From Pseudomonas protegens CHA0 (GTDB taxonomy: Bacteria > Pseudomonadota > Gammaproteobacteria > Pseudomonadales > Pseudomonadaceae): a stretch of 64,000 bases of DNA. Of the stretch, positions 26,289 to 36,131 are shown piece after piece. Where the stretch lies: positions 5,005,501 to 5,069,500 of the forward strand of contig NC_021237.1 in NCBI RefSeq assembly GCF_000397205.1, in the 5' to 3' direction. The notes beneath the pieces were generated by a model, which was given only the letters and a program-made list of their open reading frames with translations, was not told the DNA's origin and searched no databases. Both the position numbers and the translations under genes were made by a program. Positions within the stretch are counted from its first letter, which is position 1. Each line of letters opens with the position of its first letter.

Positions 26289-27599
26289 ATGCCTGAATCA
26301 CTGTCGCAAACCGCCTCGGCCCCGGTCACCGCCTCCTTCGAGGACCTGGCCTACCGTAAAGTCGCCTGGCGCATCCTGCCGCTATTGTTGCTGTGCTACC
26401 TGGTGGCCTATCTGGACCGGGTCAACGTCGGCTTCGCCAAGCTGCAGATGTCCGAAGACCTGCAGTTTTCCGAAGCGGTCTATGGCCTGGGCGCCGGGAT
26501 CTTCTTCATTGCCTACTTTCTGGTGGAGATCCCCAGCAACCTGATCCTGCATCGAGTCGGCGCGCGGCTGTGGATCGCGCGCATCATGATCAGCTGGGGC
26601 CTCATTTCCTCGTGCATGGCCTTCGTCAGCACCCCCACCTCCTTCTATGTCATGCGCTTTCTGCTGGGCATCGCCGAGGCCGGGTTCTACCCGGGGGTGA
26701 TCCTCTACCTGTCGTACTGGTTCCCCTCCAACCGCCGCGGCAAGATGTACGCACTGTTCGCTACCGCCGTGCCGCTTTCGGGGCTGATCGGCGCACCGCT
26801 ATCCGGGTGGATCATGAGCGCCCTCAATGGCCATCACGGATTCGCCGGCTGGCAGTGGATGTTCTTTCTCGAAGGCCTGCCCTCGATTCTGGTGGGCGGC
26901 CTGGTGATCTACTGCCTCAGCGACCGGATCGCCGACGCTGGCTGGCTGACCCGGGAGCAGAAGACCCTGCTGCAGAGCAGGATCGAGGCCGAAACCGACG
27001 GCCACCAGGTACACAGCGTGCGCCAAGTGTTCGGGCAGCCGCGGATCTGGCTGCTGACCGCCATCTACTTCTGCATGATCGCCGGCTTCTACACCGTCGG
27101 TTTCTGGCTGCCCTCCTTGATTCGCCAGGCAGGCGTCAGCGACGTCTTCCAGGTCGGCATGCTCACCGCGATTCCCTATGCCGCAGCGGCGCTGACCATG
27201 GTGCTGATATCCCGCAGTGCCGACCGCCTGCGCGAACGTCGCTGGCACCTGGCGCTGACCGCGGTGCTGGGTGGGGTGGGGCTGATGATTTCCGCCACCT
27301 GGAGCGACAACTTCACAGTGTCGATGATCGGCCTGACCCTGGGGGCCATGGGCGCCTTCAGCACCCTGCCACTGTTCTGGAGCCTGCCCACTGCCTTTCT
27401 CGGCGGCACCGCAGCGGCAGCCGGGATTGCCCTGATCAACTCCTGGGGCAACCTCGCCGGGTTCGTTTCACCCTACCTGATGGGCTTTCTCAAGGACCTG
27501 ACCCAGAGCACCACCATCGGCATGTACGTGATGGCCAGTGCGCTGTTCGTCGGAGCCCTGCTGGTCTTCAAGATCCCCGGAAAACTGGTCAATCGCTGA
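26289..27599 (+). CDS. MFS transporter, anion:cation symporter (ACS) type
   Basis: The 436-aa permease has 12 segments and the ACS-family hallmarks: RILPLLLLCYLVAYLDRVNVGFAK in helix 1, GIAEAGFYPGVILYLSYWFP, and a GWQWMFFLEG block. Relatives carry sugar acids, phthalate or tartrate. AAGGA at 26274 suits the ATG at 26289; an ATG at 26277 lies too close to it. It is followed 15 bp later by denD, so the imported compound is probably a sugar acid. Confidence 0.87.
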   Translation: MPESLSQTASAPVTASFEDLAYRKVAWRILPLLLLCYLVAYLDRVNVGFAKLQMSEDLQFSEAVYGLGAGIFFIAYFLVEIPSNLILHRVGARLWIARIMISWGLISSCMAFVSTPTSFYVMRFLLGIAEAGFYPGVILYLSYWFPSNRRGKMYALFATAVPLSGLIGAPLSGWIMSALNGHHGFAGWQWMFFLEGLPSILVGGLVIYCLSDRIADAGWLTREQKTLLQSRIEAETDGHQVHSVRQVFGQPRIWLLTAIYFCMIAGFYTVGFWLPSLIRQAGVSDVFQVGMLTAIPYAAAALTMVLISRSADRLRERRWHLALTAVLGGVGLMISATWSDNFTVSMIGLTLGAMGAFSTLPLFWSLPTAFLGGTAAAAGIALINSWGNLAGFVSPYLMGFLKDLTQSTTIGMYVMASALFVGALLVFKIPGKLVNR

Positions 27600-27614
27600 T
27601 AGTTGGAGTCACTC

Positions 27615-28589
27615 ATGAATATTCTTGTCACCGGCGCCGCCGGGTTTCTCGGACGCCGCCTGATCCAGGCCCTGCTCGAGCGCGGCTCACTCACCGACCG
27701 TCACGGCCAGTTGCACCCCATTCAGCGGATTACCGCGTTCGACCGTGAACCCGTGCAAGGCCTCGACGACCCTCGGGTCCTGGTCAAGGGTGGGGATATC
27801 ACCGATCCCCAGGTCCTGGCGAACCTGATCGACGCCGACACCCAGAGCATCTTTCACCTGGCAGCAGTGGTCTCCAGCCAGGCAGAAAGCGATTTCGATC
27901 TGGGCATGCGCGTCAACTTCAGCGCCACCCAGGGACTGCTGGAACGCGCGCGACAGTTGGGTACTTGCCCGAAGTGGGTGATGACCAGCTCGGTGGCCGT
28001 CTTCGGTGGGCAACTGCCGGACACCGTCGGCGATGATCAAGTCTGGTCACCCCAGAGTTCCTATGGCACCCAGAAAGCCATGAACGACCTGCTGCTGGCC
28101 GACTATAGCCGTCGCGGCTTCGTCGATGGCCGCAGCCTGCGCATGCCCACCATCGTCGTGCGCCCGGGCAAGCCGAATCTGGCGGCATCAAGCTTTGCCA
28201 GCGGCATCATCCGTGAGCCCCTCAACGGTCAGGCCAGTGTCTGCCCGGTGCCCTTGAACACCCGGCTATGGCTGATGTCACCGGCACAGGCCATTGCCAA
28301 CCTGGTTCACGGTCATGAGCTGGCCGCCGAGCGCTTGAGCCAGGGCCGGGTGATCAACATGCCCGGTTTGTCACAGACAGTGGAGCAGATGATCGATGCG
28401 CTGCGCGAGGTGGCCGGTGACGCGGTGGCCCGGCAGGTTCAATTGCGGCCGGATGCAGCCATCGAGCGCATCGTCGGCTCTTGGCCGGGAGCGTTCAGCA
28501 CACCTTATGCAAACCAACTGGGCTTCACCGCGGACCCGGACTTTGCCAGCGTGATCCGACAGTTCATCAGGGATTATCTGCATCGTTGA
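27615..28589 (+). CDS. denD: D-erythronate dehydrogenase-like SDR
   Basis: The 324-aa extended short-chain dehydrogenase has the NAD motif GAAGFLGRR at residues 7–15, catalytic Tyr/Lys in SSYGTQKAMNDLL, and upstream Ser in MTSSVAVFG. The overall sequence fits DenD, which oxidises D-erythronate to 2-oxo-tetronate. The usual partners (OtnI, OtnC, DenK/OtnK kinase) are absent nearby, so either they lie elsewhere or the substrate differs. It is co-transcribed with the MFS gene, with GGAG six bases before the ATG. Confidence 0.82.
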   Translation: MNILVTGAAGFLGRRLIQALLERGSLTDRHGQLHPIQRITAFDREPVQGLDDPRVLVKGGDITDPQVLANLIDADTQSIFHLAAVVSSQAESDFDLGMRVNFSATQGLLERARQLGTCPKWVMTSSVAVFGGQLPDTVGDDQVWSPQSSYGTQKAMNDLLLADYSRRGFVDGRSLRMPTIVVRPGKPNLAASSFASGIIREPLNGQASVCPVPLNTRLWLMSPAQAIANLVHGHELAAERLSQGRVINMPGLSQTVEQMIDALREVAGDAVARQVQLRPDAAIERIVGSWPGAFSTPYANQLGFTADPDFASVIRQFIRDYLHR

Positions 28590-28605
28590 ACAACGGACCG
28601 CCCCC

Positions 28606-28636
28606 AGGATGGCCTCCTTGAGCTGGAGGCCGTCCT
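28606..28636. terminator. Hairpin between convergent denD and autotransporter
   Basis: AGGATGGCCTCC and GGAGGCCGTCCT form a 12-bp stem with one mismatch and a seven-base loop. No T-run follows on the plus strand, so it is a weak terminator at best. Confidence 0.45.
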
Positions 28637-28665
28637 CGCTGGGTTTGCCACAAGACCTGCAAGCA

Positions 28666-31600
28666 CTACCAGCTGTAGCTCAGGTTCAACTGCCCGCCGT
28701 AACCGTGCTCGCTGGCGCTTCCCGAATGGCCGAATAGATGACTGGATAGCTCCACATCCCGAGCGACCCGCACCTGGGCTCCTACCTTCAATTCCAGAGC
28801 ATCCCGCGATGGCCTGGCATCGAAGCTGTTACTCCCCATCCGTACCGACGGCACCGCCTCGCTATGCAGCCAGTTGGTTTCGACAAAGGGTCGCAGCACC
28901 GATTCATCGGCTGCCTGACCAGGCTGCTGGTAGAGCCGCACGCCAATACTGGAACGCCAGGCATCGGCAGTGCCATTGCGCAACCGCGTATCCCGCAAGT
29001 CTGCGGCCCTGGCGGTATAACGGCTATAGATCAGCTGCCCGCGAGGCTCCACCACCCAGGCCCGGAAGGGAGAATCAGCGGCAAATGGCGCCAATGCATA
29101 CCCGGACTCCAGGGAGGCCGACCATAGGTTCGAATCATAATCGGCGGACCCCAGTTCACTGCTCAGCCGGTTGGTATAGCGACCATACTGCAACCAGGTG
29201 TCGACATAGGCGCCCAGCCGGTTCACGTCATCCGCATAGAAAGTGCCATACACGCCCGCCGAATAACCCGAGACCTTGCCATGGGCCTTCGCGCGAACAG
29301 CAGTATTGGTGTCGCGGCGCATCAATGTGGAGGTCGAGTCGATGCGCGCGTCGCCATAGCCCGCCATGAGCCCGGCATAGAGCGCACCTTGCGCGCCCAC
29401 CGGCCGGCGCAGCAACGCCCCGCCCATCTGCACCACATCGCTGCTGGAATCGATATCGACCTTGCCTTCGGCCATACGCATGCCCTTGTCATGCCGCCCC
29501 TGGGCCCGCATCCAGAGTCCCGAATCCTGGCGGTCGGCCCCCAGGCTGCGCTTGCTTGCACGGTCCTGCAGGCCATGGTCGAACATTGTCCTGGTGGCCT
29601 GCTGGGTGCCGATATATGCCCCGCCTTCCGGTGCCACCTGGCTGGCTTCTGAGGTCAGGTACCAGTCATTCGTGTTGCCCGAGATGCCACCTTGCACCAG
29701 GCTGTACTCATAGCCATTGATCGAAAGGCTGCCGACGCTCCAACGATAACCGCTGGAGCCCGTGTCCAGGTAGAAGGCGTCGGCTGCGATGGTTCCGCCA
29801 TTGATCGCCTGCACCAGGGGGATCCCCTCCTGCGTCAGCCCCCCCTTACCGCCAGCGTTGAGCACTCGCACTGCGGTTCGGCCACTGGCCGTTCCACCAT
29901 CGATGACCAGCCGGTCGCTGGGGGACGTGTCGCCGCCCAGGTGGGTGCTGAATACCATCGTGCCATTACCGATGTAGTCGTTAACGGTCAGGGTCTGGAA
30001 ACCGGCTGCGCCGAACACCAGCGTACCGTTGTTGGTCAAGGTGCCCAGTGTCGAGTCACTGCGTATGTTCCAGCGGCTGCTGTCATCGAGCAGCAAGCTG
30101 TTGATCCGCCCCCCGCTCTCGGCCCGCAGAGCCCCCGTCAATTCCGAGCCGGCGCTGAGGCTCAGGTCCACACTGCCGTTCTGGGCAAGGACATCGCCCA
30201 CCAGCGTCGAGCCGCTGGCCTCGACACTGACCTGGCCGGTATCGACGGGAACATTGTTCAACACTGCCTGGCGGGTCTGCAGAAAGATGCCCTGGGCCTC
30301 CTGCCCATCGGCACGCGCAACAATGCTCGAGTTCATCAGGGTGAACTGATGATCGCCGCCACTGGCCAGCAAGCCTGCGCCATCCTGGGTACTGATCTGA
30401 CTGCCGGTCAGCGAAAGGCTATTGCTCGCCGTCCCGCTGTTGACATAACTCCAGACGCCAGACGCCAGGTCCCCGTGAGTGGCCAGCCGGGAGTTCTCCA
30501 AAGTTGCCACCGCACCATTGCCCAGTGCCAGGGCGGACGCACCGTTGCCGTTGGTGATGACCTCGGTGCTACTGACGGCCAGACGCGCATCGTCCGCCCG
30601 CACGAACAGACCATGGGCCGCTTGCCCATGGGTGACGACCTCAGACTGTGCCAGGCGCAGGTCGGCTCCCGTAGTTTGTGCCAGGGCGCCGAAGGATCCG
30701 GCGCCAAAGGTTTCAATCCTGATATTGCTCGCCTCAATGCTGGCATCGCTGTCGAACTGGTTGTACAGGTACAAACCCAGCGAATTCGCACCATGAGTGG
30801 TGATGCTGCCGTTGCTCAGCGTCGCCTGGCCGGCCCGGTTATCCAGCCCGTGGGCAAACTGGGCGCCGTAGGTGTCGATGCTGAAGCGATCGGCCACCAG
30901 CTTCGTCTCGGGCATGAACATCCATATTCCGCCTGCTTGAGCTCCAGAGGAGCTGATGCGGACGTTATTCAACGTGGCGCTGGCGGCGTCGCCATTGAGG
31001 TTGAGCCCATAGCCATTGCTGGAGCTCAGCGTTGCATCGCGAATATCGGCTGACGAGCCAACGCCGTCGAAGTCGTACCCCAGAAATACTGCGTCCTCGT
31101 GGGCGGTGAGGCTGCCGCCAAGCATCGAGAATTTGCCACCATAAAGTCGGGCGCCGGAGTAACTGGCAGAAGTGCCATGGCTGTCGATGAAGGCCAGGCT
31201 TGACCCGGCCCCCCTGACATACAGAACCGAAGCGTCCTCGCCCGCCGTATTGATGGTGACCGCCTCCAGCGTCATTGAGGCGCGCTGGGACACCTCGGCG
31301 CCATATCCGCTGGCATTACTGGTAGAGATGCTCAGATTACGAGCTTCCAGAGCCGTTCCCGCACCCGAGGCGACCACGCCATGGCCATAGGTGCCGAGGG
31401 TGGTAATGCTGCCACCGTCAAGCGTGATACGGCCACCACCGTACGCGTATGCACCAAATGACTGCCGGGAAGTGAGCGAGGTGCCGGTGGCGACGATTTC
31501 ACTGCCAGGACCACGGGCCTCGAGCGCGTAAGTGCGGTGGCTCAGTACCTGGCTATCCACCAGAGTCACGTGTCCACCATCGCTGGCGCTGACCCCGACC

Positions 31601-31857
31601 GTGAAGCTGCCGACCGGGGAACCGGCCTGGATATCAACCCCTTCGGCATTCAGGTTATTGCCCTTGGCCGAAATGTTGATCGCCGCCCCCGGGCCGTCAT
31701 AGATCACGGAGTCGCCCGGATGCAGGCTCATCGAATCACCGCCAGCCGGATTGGAGAGATCAATCTGGCCGTACTCAGCAGCTCGCGCCTGGATCGACAC
31801 AGCCACGAGGGACATCGTAAATAGGCCCGACAGCGTCGAGCGGACCAATCGTTGCAT
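28666..31857 (-). CDS. Type Va autotransporter with pertactin-like passenger
   Basis: About 1063 aa. A signal peptide (MQRLVRSTLSGLFTMSLVAVSIQARA) is followed by a long passenger (about 30–720) of short Gly/Ser/Asn/Thr-rich repeats such as ITTHGANSLGL and VVTHGQAAHGL, which suggest a right-handed beta-helix. The C-terminal barrel spans about 790–1063, from SGLWMRAQGRHDKG to LNLSYSW with terminal Trp. No protease or lipase motif was seen, so adhesion or biofilm is the default guess. The ATG at 31857 (AGGT nearby) is preferred to GTG 31872. It lies downstream of the patatin gene in the same direction. Confidence 0.9.
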   Translation of the reverse strand: MQRLVRSTLSGLFTMSLVAVSIQARAAEYGQIDLSNPAGGDSMSLHPGDSVIYDGPGAAINISAKGNNLNAEGVDIQAGSPVGSFTVGVSASDGGHVTLVDSQVLSHRTYALEARGPGSEIVATGTSLTSRQSFGAYAYGGGRITLDGGSITTLGTYGHGVVASGAGTALEARNLSISTSNASGYGAEVSQRASMTLEAVTINTAGEDASVLYVRGAGSSLAFIDSHGTSASYSGARLYGGKFSMLGGSLTAHEDAVFLGYDFDGVGSSADIRDATLSSSNGYGLNLNGDAASATLNNVRISSSGAQAGGIWMFMPETKLVADRFSIDTYGAQFAHGLDNRAGQATLSNGSITTHGANSLGLYLYNQFDSDASIEASNIRIETFGAGSFGALAQTTGADLRLAQSEVVTHGQAAHGLFVRADDARLAVSSTEVITNGNGASALALGNGAVATLENSRLATHGDLASGVWSYVNSGTASNSLSLTGSQISTQDGAGLLASGGDHQFTLMNSSIVARADGQEAQGIFLQTRQAVLNNVPVDTGQVSVEASGSTLVGDVLAQNGSVDLSLSAGSELTGALRAESGGRINSLLLDDSSRWNIRSDSTLGTLTNNGTLVFGAAGFQTLTVNDYIGNGTMVFSTHLGGDTSPSDRLVIDGGTASGRTAVRVLNAGGKGGLTQEGIPLVQAINGGTIAADAFYLDTGSSGYRWSVGSLSINGYEYSLVQGGISGNTNDWYLTSEASQVAPEGGAYIGTQQATRTMFDHGLQDRASKRSLGADRQDSGLWMRAQGRHDKGMRMAEGKVDIDSSSDVVQMGGALLRRPVGAQGALYAGLMAGYGDARIDSTSTLMRRDTNTAVRAKAHGKVSGYSAGVYGTFYADDVNRLGAYVDTWLQYGRYTNRLSSELGSADYDSNLWSASLESGYALAPFAADSPFRAWVVEPRGQLIYSRYTARAADLRDTRLRNGTADAWRSSIGVRLYQQPGQAADESVLRPFVETNWLHSEAVPSVRMGSNSFDARPSRDALELKVGAQVRVARDVELSSHLFGHSGSASEHGYGGQLNLSYSW

Positions 31858-32111
31858 GAGACTACCTACCACATTTGCGTCGCAGGCTCCTCAAGACAAT
31901 GTCCACAATTGACAGCAAATGGCCGTAGAAAGCAGGAGGAACCGCGATGATGATCGACATTGATCACCACCATCATCCAAGCGATCCCGAACCTTTGTAA
32001 TCAGATTGATCTCAAAAGACTGCACCGGCCCTCGGCAGCGCCGGCAATAGAGAGCAGGAAGGGCTGCGCGCATTGTTCCGCACGCAGGCGCGTGCATGCT
32101 CCCAAGCGGAT

Positions 32112-33278
32112 TCAGGCCCGTGGCGCGCGCGCCAGCCCAAGGAAGCGCGCCAGCTCCTCGCGCTTGGCCAGGGCGTCACTGCGGCCCAGCTCGATCAGCT
32201 CGTTGCAGTAGGGCGCTTCGAACAGCAGATAGCTCAAGACCCCTGCGCCGCTGGTGCGGGTCGCCCCGGGCCCACGCAGGAATACACGCAACGCTGCCGG
32301 CAGCTCATGCCGATGACGAGCGGCAATCTCGTCGATGGGCTGGCTGGGGGCAATCACCAGTACTTCCACTGGAGCAATGCCCAGGGCGCGGTCGGCCGCA
32401 CTGCCGGGCAGCAACCGGCTGAAGTGATTGAGCCGCTCCAGCAATTCGATATCGCTTTCCAGGCTGTCAATGAAGGTGCTGTTGAGCATGTGCCCGCCAA
32501 TCTGCGCCAGGGTCGGCTCCTGACCGGTATAGGTCCGCTGCCCGGCACTCTCCGGATCGTTGCCCCGCGGGTTGCCGCTGACGCCCACCACCAGCACACG
32601 GCTGGCCCCCAGGTGCAGGGCCGGGCTGATAGGCGCCGACTGGCGCACCGCCCCATCGCCGAAATACTCCTGGTCGAGCTTCACCGGCGCGAACAGCAAG
32701 GGGATCGCCGAACTGGCCAGCAAGTGGTCCACCGTCAGATGGGTGGGAATGCCGATCCGTCGATGCCGCAGCCAGGGATCGATCACCCCGCCCCCTTGAT
32801 AGAAGGTCACCGCCTGGCCGGATTCGTAGCCGAACGCGGTTACCGCCACAGCGTGCAATTGGCCCTGGGCAATCGCGTCGTTGATGCCCGACAGGTGCAT
32901 GTGTTCGTTGAGCAGCTCGCGCAGCGGCGAGTTGTTGATCAGCGCCACCGGCACCTGGGCACCCAGCCCCAGCAGGCTGTGGCCGACAAAGCGGCTGGCC
33001 TGGCGAATGACCCCGGGCCAGTCGCTGCGCATTACCTGATCACTGCGAAAGTTGCGCCAGAACGCCGTGAGGCGCTGGATCGCCGCAGAAAAGTCCGCGG
33101 CGCCACTGGCCAGGCTGACGGCATTGATGGCCCCCGCTGAAGTGCCGACGATCACCGGGAACGGGTTGCGCGCCCCCGGGCCCAGCAACTCGGCAATCGC
33201 CGCCAGCACGCCGACTTGATAAGCGGCCCGGGCACCACCGCCGGAAAGAATCAAACCTGTTACCGGTCCAGCACTCAT
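32112..33278 (-). CDS. Patatin-like phospholipase
   Basis: The 388-aa serine hydrolase has a Ser-Asp dyad. The oxyanion motif is GGGARAAYQVG (residues 13–23), the nucleophile motif GTSAG (Ser near 47) and the catalytic Asp in DGAVR near 209. There is no signal peptide, so it is intracellular or membrane-associated. It begins 50 bp after lpxL on the same strand, and the pair may act on acyl lipids. It is not the autotransporter-fused patatin type (PlpD), since it has no barrel domain. Confidence 0.92.
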   Translation of the reverse strand: MSAGPVTGLILSGGGARAAYQVGVLAAIAELLGPGARNPFPVIVGTSAGAINAVSLASGAADFSAAIQRLTAFWRNFRSDQVMRSDWPGVIRQASRFVGHSLLGLGAQVPVALINNSPLRELLNEHMHLSGINDAIAQGQLHAVAVTAFGYESGQAVTFYQGGGVIDPWLRHRRIGIPTHLTVDHLLASSAIPLLFAPVKLDQEYFGDGAVRQSAPISPALHLGASRVLVVGVSGNPRGNDPESAGQRTYTGQEPTLAQIGGHMLNSTFIDSLESDIELLERLNHFSRLLPGSAADRALGIAPVEVLVIAPSQPIDEIAARHRHELPAALRVFLRGPGATRTSGAGVLSYLLFEAPYCNELIELGRSDALAKREELARFLGLARAPRA

Positions 33279-33328
33279 TGCTTCACTCCATCCATGGCGT
33301 ACCAGGGCCGCTCATCAAGGCCAGAGGG

Positions 33329-34261
33329 TCAACCGCGCTTCTTATAGAGCTTGGGCTCGCCTGGCGGCCGGCTCTTGAAGCGACGGTGAGCCCAGAGGTA
33401 CTGCTCGGGGCAGGCGCGCAAGGCGGTTTCCACCCACTGATTGATCCGCAGGCAATCCTCCTCTTCGGTGGCGCCGGGAAAATCCGTCAGGGGGGCATGG
33501 ATCACCAGACGGTACCCACTGCCATCGGCCAGGCGTTCCTGGGTGAAAGGCACCACCAGCGCCTTGCCCAGGCGGGCGAACTTGCTGGTAGCGGTGACCG
33601 TCGCAGCCTGGATACCGAACAGCGGCACGAAAACGCTCTGCTTGGCGCCATAGTCCTGGTCCGGCGCATACCAGATCGCCCGTCCGGACCGCAGCAGCTT
33701 GAGCATGCCGCGCACGTCGTCGCGCTCCACCGCTAGGGAATCGAGGTTGTGGCGCTCGCGCCCGCGGCGCTGGATGAAGTCGAACAGTGGGTTCTTGTGT
33801 TCGCGGTACATGCCATCGATGGTGTGTTGCTGGCCCAGCAGCGCCGCGCCGATCTCCAGGGTGGTGAAGTGCAGGGCCATGAGAATCACCCCATGACCGT
33901 CGCGCTGGGCCTGCTTGAGGTAGTCCAGCCCTTCGACATGGGCCAGCCGAGCCAGCCGCGGCTTGGACCACCACCAGCTCATGGCCATCTCGAAGAAGGC
34001 GATCCCGGTGGAGGCGAAGTTCTCCTTGAGCAGGCGTTTGCGTTCCGCGGCGGACTTTTCCGGGAAACACAGTTCCAGGTTGCGCTTGGCAATCCGCCGG
34101 CGCTCACCGGCCACCCGGTACATCAGCGCCCCGAGGGCGCGACCGATGTGCAGCAGTGCGGCATAGGGCAACTGGACGATCAGCCATAACACACCAAGCC
34201 CCAGCCACAGCGGCCAGAAACGTGGAGACAAGAATGCAGCTCGAAAACGCGGGCGATCCAT
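33329..34261 (-). CDS. lpxL: Lipid A late acyltransferase (LpxL/HtrB type)
   Basis: The 310-aa inner-membrane protein transfers a secondary acyl chain (laurate in this group) to lipid A. It has one N-terminal membrane helix (about 15–35), the HX4E catalytic motif in ALHFTTLEIG, the WYAPDQDYG substrate motif and the basic end YLWAHRRFKSRPPGE. The ATG at 34261 is chosen over the open frame to 34366. It is divergent from minC with a 122-bp gap, as in other pseudomonads. Confidence 0.93.
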   Translation of the reverse strand: MDRPRFRAAFLSPRFWPLWLGLGVLWLIVQLPYAALLHIGRALGALMYRVAGERRRIAKRNLELCFPEKSAAERKRLLKENFASTGIAFFEMAMSWWWSKPRLARLAHVEGLDYLKQAQRDGHGVILMALHFTTLEIGAALLGQQHTIDGMYREHKNPLFDFIQRRGRERHNLDSLAVERDDVRGMLKLLRSGRAIWYAPDQDYGAKQSVFVPLFGIQAATVTATSKFARLGKALVVPFTQERLADGSGYRLVIHAPLTDFPGATEEEDCLRINQWVETALRACPEQYLWAHRRFKSRPPGEPKLYKKRG

Positions 34262-34383
34262 TACAGATTCCGGGACAGACAACAAGGTCGCGCATTCTAC
34301 ATCGGTTCGACCTGGCTTGCGGGGCGCGGGCGATCTCGTTATAAGTCTCGGCACTTTTAGTGACAAGCCGCCTTCTGCAGACC

Positions 34384-35118
34384 ATGAGCCAAACCGAATC
34401 GCTAGACCAAGATCCTGTGTTCCAGTTAAAGGGCAGCATGCTCGCCATCACCGTGCTGGAACTGGCCCGCAACGACCTCGAAGGCCTCGATCGCCAACTG
34501 GCCGCGAAAGTCGCCCAGGCGCCGAACTTCTTCAGCAACGCCCCGCTGGTACTGGCCCTGGACAAGCTGCCTGCTGGCGAAGGCTCGGTGGATCTGCCCG
34601 GGCTGATGCGCGTCTGCCGCCAGCACGGCCTGCGGACCCTGGCGATCCGCGCCAGCCGCATCGAAGACATTGCCGCGGCGATTGCCGTCGACCTGCCGGT
34701 GCTGCCGCCTTCCGGCGCCCGGGAGCGGCCGCTGGAGCCACCGGAAAGTGAAATCAAGAAGCCGGAAAAACCGCCGGAACCCACCATCAAACCGACTCGC
34801 ATCATCACCTCGCCCGTACGCGGCGGGCAGCAGATCTATGCCCAGGGTGGCGATCTGGTAGTGGTGTCCTCGGTCAGCCCCGGTGCGGAACTTCTCGCCG
34901 ATGGCAATATCCATGTATACGGCCCCATGCGCGGCCGCGCCCTGGCCGGAGTCAAGGGTGACACCAAGGCGCGGATTTTCTGTCAGCAATTGAGCGCTGA
35001 ACTGATCTCCATTGCAGGCCAGTACAAGGTTTCCGAGGACCTGCGACGCGACCCTCTGTGGGGCTCCGGAGTCCAGGTCAGCCTGTCGGGTGACGTGTTG
35101 AACATCACACGTCTTTAA
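34384..35118 (+). CDS. minC: Septum site-determining protein MinC
   Basis: The 244-aa inhibitor of FtsZ polymerisation at cell poles. It has an N-terminal FtsZ-binding domain (1–105), a Pro/Lys/Glu linker ([16 protein letters not shown]) and a C-terminal beta-helix domain that dimerises and binds MinD ([34 protein letters not shown]). The start at 34384 gives [13 protein letters not shown]; the frame is open from 34360. A 200-bp gap separates it from minD. Confidence 0.97.
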   Translation: MSQTESLDQDPVFQLKGSMLAITVLELARNDLEGLDRQLAAKVAQAPNFFSNAPLVLALDKLPAGEGSVDLPGLMRVCRQHGLRTLAIRASRIEDIAAAIAVDLPVLPPSGARERPLEPPESEIKKPEKPPEPTIKPTRIITSPVRGGQQIYAQGGDLVVVSSVSPGAELLADGNIHVYGPMRGRALAGVKGDTKARIFCQQLSAELISIAGQYKVSEDLRRDPLWGSGVQVSLSGDVLNITRL

Positions 35119-35199
35119 CGGATACTGCCGCATTTTCCAAGCATCTCTAAAACGTAGCGAAAACGGCTCAAACGAAGTAGGAAATTGGCAATCAGCAGT

Positions 35200-35216
35200 G
35201 TTTATCGACGATAAAC
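35200..35216. promoter_or_regulatory. Perfect inverted repeat in the minC–minD gap
   Basis: GTTTATCG-A-CGATAAAC is exact. Imperfect flanks (cagcag…/…ctgccgctg) extend the stem. No T-run follows. It could be an operator or an RNA hairpin in the minD leader. Confidence 0.45.
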
Positions 35217-35318
35217 CCTGCCGCTGACCGAGCTCCAGCCAAGGCTGTCCGACTGCAGTAGTTTTCAAGAGATGTTTTTCAGGGGCTAAAAGTCCTTTTT
35301 CCTTAGGGGTGAAACACC

Positions 35319-36131
35319 TTGGCCAAGATTCTCGTGGTTACATCCGGCAAGGGTGGTGTGGGTAAAACCACCACCAGCGCCGCTATCGGTACCGGCCTCG
35401 CTCTGCGCGGCCACAAAACAGTGATCGTCGACTTCGACGTCGGCCTGCGTAACCTCGACCTGATCATGGGCTGCGAGCGTCGCGTGGTGTATGACTTCGT
35501 CAACGTGGTCAACGGCGAAGCCAACCTGCAGCAAGCCCTGATCAAAGACAAGCGCCTGGAAAACCTCTACGTACTGGCCGCCAGCCAGACCCGCGACAAA
35601 GACGCGCTGACCCTGGAAGGCGTGGAAAAGGTCCTGATGGAACTCAAGGAAACCTTCGAGTTCGTGGTCTGCGACTCCCCGGCCGGTATCGAGAAAGGCG
35701 CGCACCTGGCCATGTACTTCGCCGACGAAGCGATTGTCGTGACCAACCCTGAAGTGTCTTCGGTGCGTGACTCCGACCGCATGCTCGGCCTGCTGGCCAG
35801 CAAATCCCGTCGCGCCGAAAAGGGCGAGGACGCGATCAAGGAACACCTGCTGTTGACCCGCTACAACCCGGAGCGTGTCAGCAATGGCGAAATGCTCGGT
35901 GTTGAAGACGTCAAAGAAATTCTGGCAGTGACCCTGCTCGGCGTCATTCCGGAGTCCCAGGCAGTGCTCAAGGCTTCCAACCAGGGCGTGCCGGTGATTC
36001 TCGACGACCAGAGTGATGCTGGCCAGGCCTACAGCGATGCGGTTGACCGCCTGCTGGGCAAAACCGTGGAGCACCGGTTCCTTGATGTCGAGAAGAAGGG
36101 ATTCTTCGAGCGCCTGTTTGGAGGTAGATAA
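35319..36131 (+). CDS. minD: Septum site-determining ATPase MinD
   Basis: The 270-aa membrane-cycling ATPase recruits MinC and is displaced by MinE. The deviant Walker [15 protein letters not shown] (residues 10–23), switch regions [10 protein letters not shown] and [11 protein letters not shown], and the C-terminal amphipathic membrane helix ([10 protein letters not shown]) are all present. The start is TTG 35319, preceded by AGGGG at optimal distance; no ATG is available, and [11 protein letters not shown] is the family N-terminus. The stop overlaps the minE ATG by one base. Confidence 0.98.
   Translation: MAKILVVTSGKGGVGKTTTSAAIGTGLALRGHKTVIVDFDVGLRNLDLIMGCERRVVYDFVNVVNGEANLQQALIKDKRLENLYVLAASQTRDKDALTLEGVEKVLMELKETFEFVVCDSPAGIEKGAHLAMYFADEAIVVTNPEVSSVRDSDRMLGLLASKSRRAEKGEDAIKEHLLLTRYNPERVSNGEMLGVEDVKEILAVTLLGVIPESQAVLKASNQGVPVILDDQSDAGQAYSDAVDRLLGKTVEHRFLDVEKKGFFERLFGGR

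Noticed and set aside
29692..31053. Plus-strand open frame opposite the autotransporter
   Set aside because: It is an antisense shadow of the repetitive passenger, with no recognisable domain.
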